A DNA stretch of 64,000 bases from Clostridium fungisolvens (GTDB lineage: Bacteria > Bacillota > Clostridia > Clostridiales > Clostridiaceae). This document shows positions 52,552 to 60,593 of this stretch, in pieces (position 1 is the first letter of the stretch; each line of letters starts with the position of its first letter). The translations under genes and the position numbers were made by a program. The DNA is taken from the NCBI RefSeq assembly GCF_014193895.1, contig NZ_BLZR01000001.1:806001-870000 (forward strand), written 5' to 3'. Below the pieces are notes generated by a model, which was given only the letters and a program-made list of their open reading frames with translations, made no database searches and was not told the DNA's origin.

Positions 52552-52762
52552 AAAAAATGCACCTCCAAATATTAGTTTTGTCTAATATTTGGGGTGCACT
52601 TCACTTCAGCTACTTTTTTATTTTTCAACTAATAGCAATAGCTATTAATACATATAAAAACGTAAAGCTGAGTTATCTTTTTGTATAAAACATTCTGCAA
52701 AATCACAATTTTGTGTAAGAAATATGGAAATAGAAGATAAAACCAGTGTGAAAAAGTTAGAT

Positions 52763-52862
52763 GTATCAAAAAATGAGCACAAATAAGCAAGTTGTATCAA
52801 ATGATATTTGTTTTGTATCAAAAATGTAAAGTAAATATCAATTTAATGAGTGCAGTATCAAA
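52763..52862 (+). promoter_or_regulatory. Four phased GTATCAAA repeats (candidate LevR enhancer)
   Basis: GTATCAAA starts at 52763, 52794, 52815 and 52855. The spacings of 31, 21 and 40 bp are near 3, 2 and 4 helical turns, so all four sites would face the same side of DNA. They lie about 140-235 bp upstream of the sigma-54 promoter, the normal place for an enhancer-binding activator. Confidence 0.6.
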
Positions 52863-52882
52863 AACAAAAATATCTTGTACAT

Positions 52883-52952
52883 AAAAAATGTCTAGAATTA
52901 ATTCTAATTAAAGATTTATAGCTTAAGAAGCTGAATAAATAGACATTTTTAC
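52883..52952 (+). other. Inverted repeat between enhancer and promoter
   Basis: AAAAATGTCTA and TAGACATTTTT are a perfect inverted pair separated by about 45 bases containing AGCTTAAGAAGCT. It could help DNA looping or bind a second regulator. Confidence 0.45.
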
Positions 52953-52998
52953 TTAGGTTTAATTTTAATAAAGATAAAAAAGCCATTATACAAAACTT

Positions 52999-53013
52999 TG
53001 GCACGGCAATTGC
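52999..53013 (+). promoter_or_regulatory. Sigma-54 (-24/-12) promoter of the PTS operon
   Basis: TGGCACG-GCAA-TTGC with GG (53000-53001) and GC (53012-53013) separated by exactly 10 bases, matching the TGGCAC-N5-TTGC consensus. It is 40 bases before the first gene, and a sigma-54 activator gene lies upstream. Confidence 0.92.
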
Positions 53014-53053
53014 TATTAATATAGATGTGAAGATAAAGCCGGGGGTGAATGTA

Positions 53054-53470
53054 ATGGTAGCAGTAATAGTTGGTACACACGGAGAGTTTTCTAGAGAGAT
53101 AGTTAATTCTTCTGAAATGATATTTGGTAAGCAGGATAATTTGAAATACATAACCTTTAATCCAGGGGAAGGTTCAGAAGATCTTGTGGCAAAGTATGAA
53201 AAAGCTATTGAAGAATTAGATTGCGAAGATGGACTTTTAGTAATGGTAGATCTTTTTGGGGGAAGTCCTTACAATGCAGCAAGTAGAGTTGTAGTAAATA
53301 AAGATAAAGCAGATATAGTCACGGGTGTGAATCTACCTATGCTTTTAGAGGTTTTTGCTCTTAGAGATTCTATGAGTATTGAAGAACTAGTGAAGATTGC
53401 TGAAGAAGCAGGAAATACAGGAATAAAATCATTCAAATCAAATTTTTGTGATGTAGTGGAGGAATTATAA
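53054..53470 (+). CDS. levD: Mannose-family PTS enzyme IIA
   Basis: 138 residues from ATG 53054 (GGGGGTG upstream); an in-frame GTG at 53027 would lie within the transcription start region. 'VAVIVGTHGEFSREIVNSSEMIFG' carries the phosphorylated His in GTHGEF (His about 9), and 'DGLLVMVDLFGGSPYNAASRV' is the family block. It passes phosphate from HPr to the IIB subunit. Stop and next start are 1 base apart. Confidence 0.93.
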   Translation: MVAVIVGTHGEFSREIVNSSEMIFGKQDNLKYITFNPGEGSEDLVAKYEKAIEELDCEDGLLVMVDLFGGSPYNAASRVVVNKDKADIVTGVNLPMLLEVFALRDSMSIEELVKIAEEAGNTGIKSFKSNFCDVVEEL

Positions 53471-53471
53471 T

Positions 53472-53966
53472 ATGAATATCAATTTTGTAAGAATAGACGA
53501 CAGACTAATACATGGACAAGTAGCCACAGTATGGGTAAAGGAATCAAAATGCAATAAGATAATAGCCTGCAGCGATGAGGTGGCAAAGGATGTACTAAGA
53601 AAAACATTATTACTGCAAGTAGCACCAGCAGATGTAAAAGCATATGTTTTGCCTATTGATAAGGCGATTGAAGCATATAAAAATCCAAAATACAACGATT
53701 TTAAGACAATGTTCTTATTTACTAATCCAACGGACGTTTTAAGAATGGTTGAAGGAGGTGTTGATATCAAATCTGTAAACGTTGGAGGAATGTGTTATAA
53801 GGAGGGGAAAACTCAAGTTACAGGTGCAGTATCTGTGGATAAAAAAGATGTGGATGCTTTTAAGAAATTACATGACAAGGGAATCGAGCTTGAGGTAAGA
53901 CAATTAGCAAGCAATCCTAAGGTAGACTTAATTAGTAAATTAAAAGCAAATGGATTATTTGAGTAA
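53472..53966 (+). CDS. levE: Mannose-family PTS enzyme IIB
   Basis: 164 residues starting MNINFVRIDDRLIHGQVATVW; the active His is in DDRLIHGQV (His about 14). 'LFTNPTDVLRMVEGGVDIKSVNVGGMCY' is characteristic of the mannose/fructose/sorbose IIB fold. It phosphorylates the incoming sugar at the membrane with IIC and IID. The sugar is not decidable: mannose, fructose or sorbose types look alike here. Confidence 0.95.
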   Translation: MNINFVRIDDRLIHGQVATVWVKESKCNKIIACSDEVAKDVLRKTLLLQVAPADVKAYVLPIDKAIEAYKNPKYNDFKTMFLFTNPTDVLRMVEGGVDIKSVNVGGMCYKEGKTQVTGAVSVDKKDVDAFKKLHDKGIELEVRQLASNPKVDLISKLKANGLFE

Positions 53967-53985
53967 AATTTAGGGGGAAATAAAA

Positions 53986-54756
53986 ATGAATAGTGTTCAA
54001 ATTATATTAGTTGTACTTGTTGCGGCTATTTGTGGTATGGGAAGTGTTCTTGATGAAGGACAAACACATAGACCGTTAATTGCATGTACTTTAATTGGTT
54101 TAGTTTTAGGGGATTTAAAAACTGGAATTATATTAGGTGGTACTCTTGAAATGATGGCACTTGGATGGATGAACGTTGGAGCAGCCATGGCTCCAGATGC
54201 AGCTTTAGCTAGCGTTATTGCATCAATACTAGTAATCGTAGGAAAACAATCAATTGGAGCTGGTATCGCAGTAGCAATTCCAATAGCTGCTGCAGGTCAA
54301 GTTCTTACTATATTCGTTAGAACAATCACAGTATTCTTCCAACATGCTGCAGATAAATATGCAGATGATGCTAACTTTAGAGGAATTGAATTATGTCACT
54401 TCGTAGCTTTATTATTACAAGGTGTTCGTGTAGCTATTCCAGCAGCATTAGTTGCAGCAGTAGCAGGAACTAGCATTGTAAACAGCATGCTTGCAGCAAT
54501 TCCAGAGGTTGTAACAAGAGGTCTACAAATTTCTGGTGGCTTCATAGTTGTAGTTGGTTACGCAATGGTTATAAATATGATGGAAGCAAAATACTTAATG
54601 CCTTTCTTCCTATTAGGATTTGTAATAGCAGCTTTCTTAGGCATCAACTTAGTAGGTTTCGGTATAATAGGAACAATTGCTGCTATAATTTATATCCAAT
54701 TAGATCCAAAATTCAATCAAAAACCACAATTGGTTGATGAACTAGACGAGCTGTAG
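53986..54756 (+). CDS. levF: Mannose-family PTS enzyme IIC
   Basis: 256 residues, about eight membrane helices. 'GMGSVLDEGQTHRPLIACTLIGLVLGDLKTGIILGGTLEMMALGWMNVGAAMAPDAALA' spans the typical ManY substrate-translocation region. The base composition of this gene and the next is slightly less AT-rich with regular codon use, as in well-expressed genes. 12 bases before the IID gene. Confidence 0.95.
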   Translation: MNSVQIILVVLVAAICGMGSVLDEGQTHRPLIACTLIGLVLGDLKTGIILGGTLEMMALGWMNVGAAMAPDAALASVIASILVIVGKQSIGAGIAVAIPIAAAGQVLTIFVRTITVFFQHAADKYADDANFRGIELCHFVALLLQGVRVAIPAALVAAVAGTSIVNSMLAAIPEVVTRGLQISGGFIVVVGYAMVINMMEAKYLMPFFLLGFVIAAFLGINLVGFGIIGTIAAIIYIQLDPKFNQKPQLVDELDEL

Positions 54757-54768
54757 GAGGAAGAATAA

Positions 54769-55590
54769 ATGGAAAAGAAATTAAGTAAAAAAGACATTAC
54801 AAGCATGTTTGTACGATCATGGTTCTTGCTTGGATCCTTCAACTTTGAAAGAATGCAATCAGTAGGATTCTGCGTAACTATGATTCCAGCTATAAAGAAA
54901 TTATATGACAAGAAAGAAGATCAAAGAGCAGCTTTAAAGAGACACTTAGAATTCTTTAATACTCAACCATTTATATCTGCACCTATAATGGGAGTAACTG
55001 CTGCAATGGAAGAGCAAAAATCTAATGGAGCACCAATTGATGATGCATCAATAAGTGGTGTTAAGGTTGGGCTTATGGGACCATTAGCTGGAGTTGGAGA
55101 CCCAGTATTCTGGGGAACACTAAGACCAGTAACTGCAGCACTTGGAGCATCAATAGCTCTAAGCGGAAGTATACTAGGACCGTTATTATTCTTTGTAATC
55201 TTCAATGTATTAAGACTTGCAACTAAGTGGTACGGATTAAAATATGGATATCAAAAAGGAACAGAAATCGTTGCTGATATGGCTGGTAACAGATTGAAGA
55301 AGTTAACAGTTGGAGCATCAATCCTTGGATTATTTGTAATGGGAGCTCTTGTATCTAAATGGACTAGTATAAATGTTCCATTAGTACTTTCTCAGTATCA
55401 AGGCCAAGACGGAAAGACTGTAACAACAACAGTTCAAAGTATATTAGATCAATTATTACCTGGAATGCTTCCACTATTATTAACTTTTGGATGTATGAAG
55501 TTATTAAAGAAGAAAATAAATCCAATGCTAATAATATTCGGATTATTTGCAGTAGGTATCATAGGATATGCTGTAGGAGTATTGAAGTAA
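54769..55590 (+). CDS. levG: Mannose-family PTS enzyme IID
   Basis: 273 residues starting KKLSKKDITSMFVRSWFLLGSFNFERMQ, the IID signature. 'KRHLEFFNTQPFISAPIMGVTAAMEEQ' and 'GLMGPLAGVGDPVFWGTLRP' follow. It forms the membrane transporter with IIC. Last gene of the operon; no catabolic enzyme is co-transcribed, so the imported sugar phosphate must enter central metabolism elsewhere. Confidence 0.95.
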   Translation: MEKKLSKKDITSMFVRSWFLLGSFNFERMQSVGFCVTMIPAIKKLYDKKEDQRAALKRHLEFFNTQPFISAPIMGVTAAMEEQKSNGAPIDDASISGVKVGLMGPLAGVGDPVFWGTLRPVTAALGASIALSGSILGPLLFFVIFNVLRLATKWYGLKYGYQKGTEIVADMAGNRLKKLTVGASILGLFVMGALVSKWTSINVPLVLSQYQGQDGKTVTTTVQSILDQLLPGMLPLLLTFGCMKLLKKKINPMLIIFGLFAVGIIGYAVGVLK

Positions 55591-55657
55591 AGGTTTAATT
55601 AATCAGCTAAATTATAGTATAGTTTTATAATGGATTTATAGACTATGCAATAATTAA

Positions 55658-55709
55658 AGATGTACAACTTCAATTTGAAAATATAAACTCTAAAATGAAG
55701 CTGTACATC
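55658..55709. repeat. Family B element, copy 5 (short form)
   Basis: 52 bp: AGATGTACAACTTCA and TGAAGCTGTACATC are inverted, but the inner CTCTC/GAGAG hairpin is reduced to AACTCTAAAA. It looks like an internal deletion derivative. Confidence 0.7.
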
Positions 55710-55821
55710 AATATAATATCCTCAGATAGAAACCCCACAGTTTCATGATCATTTATTAACTTTAGTCTAAGAAAGAATTTTTTTAGGGAAAAGATGAAAA
55801 AATTTTCTTAGAGACACAATT

Positions 55822-55868
55822 AAAAGCCAAGTTTTCTACCGCGATTTAGAAAACTTGGCTTTTTACTG
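55822..55868 (+). terminator. Terminator region after the PTS operon
   Basis: AAAAGCCAAGTTTTCTA (55822-55838) pairs with TAGAAAACTTGGCTTTT (55847-55863), then TTACTG. It is about 230 bases after the IID stop. Confidence 0.75.
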
Positions 55869-55893
55869 CGTAGAAAATTAGCAAATTTCTGAG

Positions 55894-56050
55894 GTAGCTA
55901 AACCTAGGTATTTCAATGGATTTAGAAGTTTTTTGACCATGCAGTAAAAAACAAAACTTATTTGCCTGTAAGTTTCGTCATATACATCCGGAAAGGTAGA
56001 TGAGCAAAAAAATTTCACTAAAGAAGAGTACTTCAGCAACTTTTTTATAC
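55894..56050 (+). repeat. Family C element, copy 4 (most complete uninterrupted copy)
   Basis: AGCTAAACCTAGGTATTTCA at the left, GCCTGTAAGTTTCGTCATA and CATCCGGAAAGGTAGATGAG in the middle, and a terminal hairpin AAAAAATTTCACTAAAG / CTTCAGCAACTTTTTTAT with a 7-base loop AAGAGTA. Together with family B copy 5 and the terminator this fills the gap 55591-56248. Confidence 0.8.
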
Positions 56051-56248
56051 AAACTACAATATTCATCGATTTGTATTTTGTAACTTCAAATACAGGTATA
56101 TAATTACAGTATGTGGAAGCTTATACGGGAAAAAGCAATAAAATAATATAAACAGTAAAATCAAAGTGATTACAATTAGTAAAATAAGTTGTTAAGGTTT
56201 CCTTTTATAAGAATTTTAAATTATATGTGTATAAAGTGGGGGAGTAAA

Positions 56249-56953
56249 ATGGAATTACAAGAAATTATGCAAATGCCAGAAGTAAAAATAGCACTAGATC
56301 ATGTGTTTACAGGCTTCATGAATGATGAAAAGAAAACTAAACTAAAGAGATTCAAACATCTAAATAAATGTGCAAAAAAGAGACAAATTCTATTCGTAGG
56401 ATCTTCATTAATGGAACAATTTCCAATCAATGAATTACAGCAAACCTTAGATAAAAACTACGTTATTTATAATAGAGGTATTGGCGGGTATGTGACAACT
56501 GAATTGCTTGATTCCATGGAAGAATGTATTTTTGAATTGGAACCCTCAAAAATATTTATTAATATAGGTACCAATGATATAAGTTTAGAAGATTATAAAA
56601 AAGAAAAGCTCATTGCTAACTACGATGAGATACTAACTTTGATTGGAGAGAGAGTACCTAGCTGCAAGGTTTATGTAATGGCTTATTATCCTATAAATGC
56701 TAAAGCTGATTTTCCAGGAGTAGATAAAGAACAAAAAGAAATGATGTTTAAATATAGAACAAATGTAGCTATCTTAGAAGCAAACGAAGCAGTTGAAGAA
56801 TTAGCTAAAAGACACAACTATGAATTTATCAATGTAAATGAAGGTCTAACAGATGAAGAAGGAAATCTTAAGGAAGAGTTTTCTATAGAGGGGCTTCATA
56901 TGTGGTCTAATGCTTATGAGGTCATTCTTCAAAATATGAAGCAGTATTTGTAA
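56249..56953 (+). CDS. SGNH/GDSL-type esterase
   Basis: 234 residues from ATG 56249 (GGGGGAG upstream); a longer in-frame start at 56189 has no ribosome site. All four SGNH blocks are visible: block I 'ILFVGSSLMEQFP' (nucleophile Ser), block II 'NRGIGGYVTTEL' (Gly), block III 'INIGTNDISL' (Asn), block V 'IEGLHMWSNAYE' (catalytic His, with Glu instead of Asp before GLH). No signal peptide, so a cytoplasmic acyl- or acetyl-esterase, perhaps on carbohydrate. 13 bases before the next gene. Confidence 0.88.
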   Translation: MELQEIMQMPEVKIALDHVFTGFMNDEKKTKLKRFKHLNKCAKKRQILFVGSSLMEQFPINELQQTLDKNYVIYNRGIGGYVTTELLDSMEECIFELEPSKIFINIGTNDISLEDYKKEKLIANYDEILTLIGERVPSCKVYVMAYYPINAKADFPGVDKEQKEMMFKYRTNVAILEANEAVEELAKRHNYEFINVNEGLTDEEGNLKEEFSIEGLHMWSNAYEVILQNMKQYL

Positions 56954-56966
56954 AAGGGGATTAGTA

Positions 56967-57500
56967 ATGAAAAAAGTGCCTATGGATAAAAAGTTTTGGG
57001 ACAAAGTACTTTTCATAGTTGTAAATGGTGCTTTAGTGATATATGGGTCAATAATGCTATTTGGTTTTGTCAGACATATTTTTGTAGGGGACAGAGAAAA
57101 TGTAAATACTGCCGAAACTAGAAAGTTCATTAGCTCTACAATTAAGTCTAATAACAACATAGAAAAAGGAAAAATATTCACACAAAATGGTGCTTTGCAA
57201 TTTGATTATACATTAAAAAATGAACCAACGAGGGATGAGCTAACCAATATATTTAACATTTCTTATAATGATATTATTGAAGATGATAAACTTAAAAACT
57301 TGGTTATAAATGGCTATAGAGGGGTTTACTTTAACATACATTACAAAGATGATAACTATGTATACAGAGGAAGTAACTTCGTCTATGACAAGATGGATAA
57401 AGAGGCAGGCTATACAAAGACTTATAATACTTGGACGTTAACTAAGAATAATGTTAACATAGATAGTTTTACGAAGGATTATCTTTTATGTGAAGAATAA
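56967..57500 (+). CDS. Single-span membrane protein of unknown function
   Basis: 177 residues. One membrane helix (about 12-38, 'VLFIVVNGALVIYGSIMLFGFV'), then an extracytoplasmic alpha+beta domain ('NALQFDYTLKNEPTRDELTNIFNISYNDIIEDD', 'GVYFNIHYKDDNYVYRGSNFVYDKM'). I do not recognise the family. It follows the esterase gene by 13 bases, so the two are probably co-transcribed. A family B repeat begins at the base after its stop codon. Confidence 0.65.
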   Translation: MKKVPMDKKFWDKVLFIVVNGALVIYGSIMLFGFVRHIFVGDRENVNTAETRKFISSTIKSNNNIEKGKIFTQNGALQFDYTLKNEPTRDELTNIFNISYNDIIEDDKLKNLVINGYRGVYFNIHYKDDNYVYRGSNFVYDKMDKEAGYTKTYNTWTLTKNNVNIDSFTKDYLLCEE

Positions 57501-57597
57501 AGATGTACCACTTCAATCTGAAATCTATTTTTAAAACTCTCACGGATTCTGGTGAGAGAATTTAAAAATAATAAATTTTATTACGAAGTTGTACATC
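57501..57597. repeat. Family B palindromic element, copy 6
   Basis: 97 bp from AGATGTACCACTTCAATCTG to ACGAAGTTGTACATC, inner CTCTCACGGATTCTGGTGAGAG (CTCTCAC / GTGAGAG). It abuts the stop codon of the preceding gene, so it would be in its mRNA as a long hairpin. Confidence 0.85.
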
Positions 57598-57626
57598 CAT
57601 AGAAGTGCAGTTTTATTATGAATTAT

Positions 57627-57672
57627 AAAAAGGATGTTTGGATAATTACTATCTGAAACATCCTTTTTTAAT
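57627..57672 (+). terminator. Terminator
   Basis: AAAAAGGATGTTT (57627-57639) pairs with AAACATCCTTTTT (57657-57669), then TA-rich sequence. It closes the esterase/membrane protein unit beyond family B copy 6. Confidence 0.8.
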
Positions 57673-57782
57673 ATATTTATGATTATAAGATTCTAAAATC
57701 TGAAAATCCCTCATTTAAAGCATAATTGTATATATTAAGCAAAGTCTATAGTATACAAATATTTTTAGGTGGAGGGATAGCC

Positions 57783-59228
57783 TTGAAGAAATATTATATG
57801 CTATTAGTTATAATGTTTATTTTTGTTAATATGGCCTTTCAAGGTAAAGAGGTACAAGGGCAAGAGAGTAGGAGCATACTACAAAGTGAAACGGTTTATT
57901 TTGAAGATAAAAATTTAGAAGCAGGAATAAGAGAAAAATTAAATAAGCTTAAAGGAGAGATAGCTAAAGAGGATGTAAAGAAGATAGAAGAGTTAACTTT
58001 AAATAATAAAAATATTTCATCTTTAGAAGGAATTCAGCATTTAACTAATCTAAAGAAATTAGACTTAATGTTTAATAAGATTAGTGATATAAACCCATTG
58101 GGTTCCTTAACTAATTTAGTGAATTTGAACTTAGGCTACAATAATGTTAATGATATTAGTCTGCTAAGTAATTTAGTGGATTTAGAGGAATTGAGACTTC
58201 AGTATGATGGTATAAAAGATATTACTTCGTTAGAAAAGCTTAATAAGCTGAAGGTACTAGATTTATCTTTTAACAAATTGAAAAATTTAGAACCTCTTAG
58301 AAGTTTAATAAGCTTGAATGATTTGAATTTGTACGGTAATGAAATTGAAGATATAGAGCCGCTAAGCTCCTTAGTAAATTTGACTACTCTAACCTTAGGT
58401 GAAAATCAAATAACTGATATAAAGCATTTGAAAAATTTAAAAGCTTTAAAGTCACTACAATTAAGTGAAAATAAGATTACAGATATTAGTTCGCTAAGTA
58501 ATTTGGTAGAACTCACTGACTTATACTTAAATGGAAATCAAATTAAAAATGTTAGTCCGTTAAAAGCTCTAAAAGGGTTAGTCCATTTATTTTTATCGGA
58601 AAATGAAATTACAGATATTAGTGCATTGGGCAACCTTGAGAATTTGAAAAACTTGAGTTTGGATAATAACAAAATTAAGGATATTAAAGGAATAGGCACC
58701 TCGAAAAGTTTGGAAAGTCTAAGATTGACATATAATGAAGTAACTTCATTAGAGGAGTTAAGATCACTTAAAAACTTGTCTATTTTAAATTTGAGCAATA
58801 ACAAAATAAGTAGTGTAATTCCATTAAGCTCATTAGCTAATTTGAAATCCTTAGATATTTCCTATAATCAAATAAGTGACATAAGCCCACTTAGAAGTAT
58901 GCCTCAATTAGCATTAACTAATATAGAATTTAGCGGAAATACTATACCAAGTTACGTATTTAGTGATAAATATATTCAAGAACTTACTTTGAATACTCTC
59001 TCTCCATACATACAGGAGGCAATAAAACAATATTATGGAGAATATAGACAGTATATGAATGCAGGAATTTTGAATGCTGAGAAGAAAGATGGGAAGTATA
59101 CATTTAAAGTTAGAGTTGAAACCTTTGTAGGACCGCATAATCCACCATATGGGATAGAAACCATGACTATTATAGATGATTATTCTGGAATTAAAGTTCA
59201 AGATTTTAAACATGAAGATGAAAAATAA
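57783..59228 (+). CDS. Secreted leucine-rich-repeat protein with C-terminal DUF3888-like domain
   Basis: 481 residues from TTG 57783, the only start with a ribosome site (GGTGGAGGG). A signal peptide (about 1-28) is followed by a cap and about 14 repeats of 22 residues with the internalin-like consensus L-x-x-L-x-x-L-x-L-x-x-N-x-I-x-D-I-x-P-L (residues ~60-395). Then comes a ~75-residue domain ('SPYIQEAIKQYYGEYRQYM...VETFVGPHNPPYGIETMTI') like DUF3888. There is no LPXTG or membrane anchor. Such LRR proteins bind other proteins; a role in adhesion or wall interaction is likely but unproven. Confidence 0.88.
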   Translation: MKKYYMLLVIMFIFVNMAFQGKEVQGQESRSILQSETVYFEDKNLEAGIREKLNKLKGEIAKEDVKKIEELTLNNKNISSLEGIQHLTNLKKLDLMFNKISDINPLGSLTNLVNLNLGYNNVNDISLLSNLVDLEELRLQYDGIKDITSLEKLNKLKVLDLSFNKLKNLEPLRSLISLNDLNLYGNEIEDIEPLSSLVNLTTLTLGENQITDIKHLKNLKALKSLQLSENKITDISSLSNLVELTDLYLNGNQIKNVSPLKALKGLVHLFLSENEITDISALGNLENLKNLSLDNNKIKDIKGIGTSKSLESLRLTYNEVTSLEELRSLKNLSILNLSNNKISSVIPLSSLANLKSLDISYNQISDISPLRSMPQLALTNIEFSGNTIPSYVFSDKYIQELTLNTLSPYIQEAIKQYYGEYRQYMNAGILNAEKKDGKYTFKVRVETFVGPHNPPYGIETMTIIDDYSGIKVQDFKHEDEK

Positions 59229-59408
59229 GTTTTTATGAAGGGGCTATTGCAACTTCTAAGAAATAATTATCTTTATTACAGATATATATACATTAACCAA
59301 ACATATACTATCCACAAATTATATCCCCTAAAATAGAAGAATTTATTAATCTGTGAACTTTTTACCCTCAAAAAAATAAATGATTACGTATTTATATTTG
59401 AGGATGTG

Positions 59409-59573
59409 ATGGAAATGAAGGTAAATATTATAACTAATACTAGCAAATATGAAGAACAAAGAGAATCTAACAATAGAAGTGATAGATATGTTCAAGCAAG
59501 TAAGCAAATTAAAGACAGTACAAACAATAAAAATATATCATTTTACGAGATTCTTAAGAAAAAAATAAGCTAA
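59409..59573 (+). CDS. Small (54 aa) hypothetical protein
   Basis: ATG 59409 (or 59415) with GAGGATGTG upstream, ending at TAA 59571-59573. The polar, charged sequence (MEMKVNIITNTSKYEEQRESN ... ISFYEILKKKIS) has no hydrophobic span and no cysteines. The amphipathic C-terminal helix 'FYEILKKKI' suggests a binding peptide or an anti-sigma-like regulator, but no family is recognised. Supporting facts are the ribosome site and its position as the only open frame in the interval. Bases 59574-59830 show no other feature. Confidence 0.5.
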   Translation: MEMKVNIITNTSKYEEQRESNNRSDRYVQASKQIKDSTNNKNISFYEILKKKIS

Positions 59574-59832
59574 GGCATAAAAATATAATATATTTGTAAT
59601 TTATAGAATGCAAATTCTTATAAGATTTTTCTCAAAGCAGTTAGAAATGAAATTGAATTAAAATTAAAAATAGAAGGCGTTTTAGGGGCATTTTTGAGTA
59701 AGTTATTCGAAATAAAACCAGGTATGTAGGTTGGAAGAATAAATAATGGACTATATTACTTATATAAATCTGAAGATATAGGAAAAGAATAAGATTCTAA
59801 TTAATCTGGTTAGATAAAATAAATTATGTAGA

Positions 59833-59876
59833 AATAATAAGGCTGCTGAGGATTTTCAGCAGCTTTATTATTTGCA
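59833..59876. terminator. Bidirectional terminator
   Basis: AATAATAAGGCTGCTGA (59833-59849) pairs with TCAGCAGCTTTATTATT (59856-59872). It lies between convergent genes. Confidence 0.8.
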
Positions 59877-59951
59877 GAGTTTTAATTTTATAATTTTAAA
59901 TTAAAGGAAAGTTAGCACACTATAGATTGTAATGCTATAACATTGGATAAT

Positions 59952-60593
59952 TTATAGATTTATAAACGGACCATGACCACAAGCTATGTATTTAATATCC
60001 AAAGCTAAAAGTGTATCTTTAATAAATTCTAAAGCTTCTGGTGATGGGATTTGTTGCAAGGTTATGTTGTTTATTTCAGTTTTTATATCAGAAGTAATTT
60101 CTGTCTCTTTCATTGTATCCCAATGAATAAATAAGTCACTGCTAAATAGTAGGTTTCTCTTTGTATCTACCGCTAAGATACCTTCCCATAAATGCATCTC
60201 TGATGGATATTTAATAAATTTTAGTGATAAGTTTTCAGTTTCAAGAAATTCTTCAGGCTTTTTAACTAAAGTCTTAGCATTTAGATTAAATCCTTTGAAT
60301 TGCATATCTGTAGTGCTTGAACAGATAACTTCTGCTTCAGGAAAAGCTTCTGTTATTACATTTATTCCTCCACATTCATCACTTTCAAAGTGAGAGACAA
60401 AAATGTAGTCTAGTGAACCACCATCTAGAAGTTCCTTTAGTTTTGGAACTAGTGATTTAGCCATTACATAATTACCTGTATGAACAAGTAAGGATTTTTG
60501 ACCTACAACTAAGTATTGATTGAAATTTATCGGTACATTAGGTATACCATGATTAATTTTATATACATTTTCTAAAACTTGAGTAACTTCCAT
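59952..60593 (-). CDS. Standalone oxygen-binding diiron (flavodiiron-type metallo-beta-lactamase) protein
   Basis: 213 residues from the ATG of MEVTQVLENVYK (AAGGAGGGTG upstream); an in-frame ATG 20 codons earlier lacks one. All six iron ligands of flavodiiron proteins can be placed: HFESD (His, Glu, Asp; about 82-86), His in 'SEMHLWEGI', Asp in 'LLFSSDLF' and His in 'ACGHGPF'. The usual C-terminal flavodoxin domain is missing, as in the short ODP proteins of anaerobes. It probably reduces oxygen or nitric oxide, or senses them, with electrons from a separate partner. Confidence 0.85.
   Translation of the reverse strand: MEVTQVLENVYKINHGIPNVPINFNQYLVVGQKSLLVHTGNYVMAKSLVPKLKELLDGGSLDYIFVSHFESDECGGINVITEAFPEAEVICSSTTDMQFKGFNLNAKTLVKKPEEFLETENLSLKFIKYPSEMHLWEGILAVDTKRNLLFSSDLFIHWDTMKETEITSDIKTEINNITLQQIPSPEALEFIKDTLLALDIKYIACGHGPFINL

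Larger units (their letters stand above)
51164..52603 (-). mobile_element. IS3-family (IS150-group) insertion sequence, 1440 bp, complete
   Basis: Terminal inverted repeats begin TGAACTGACCCCAT at the left and TGAAGTGCACCCCA at the right (read inward) and both continue to TTAGACAAA. A 3-bp target duplication CTT flanks it (51161-51163 and 52604-52606). It encodes orfA and orfB in a -1 frameshift arrangement on the minus strand. Size, 3-bp duplication and gene order fit the IS150 group. All parts look intact, so it may be active. Confidence 0.93.
51023..52624 (+). repeat. Family C element, copy 3, interrupted by the IS
   Basis: Left part 51023-51163 contains AGCTAAACCTAG, CCTGTAAGTTTCCTCATA, CATTCGGAAAGGCAGATGCG and the stem AAAAAAGTAGCTGAAG. 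The right stem CTTCAGCTACTTTTTT lies at 52604-52619, after the IS. Removing the IS and one CTT restores a perfect 16-bp hairpin with loop AAGGGTCG. Confidence 0.8.
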
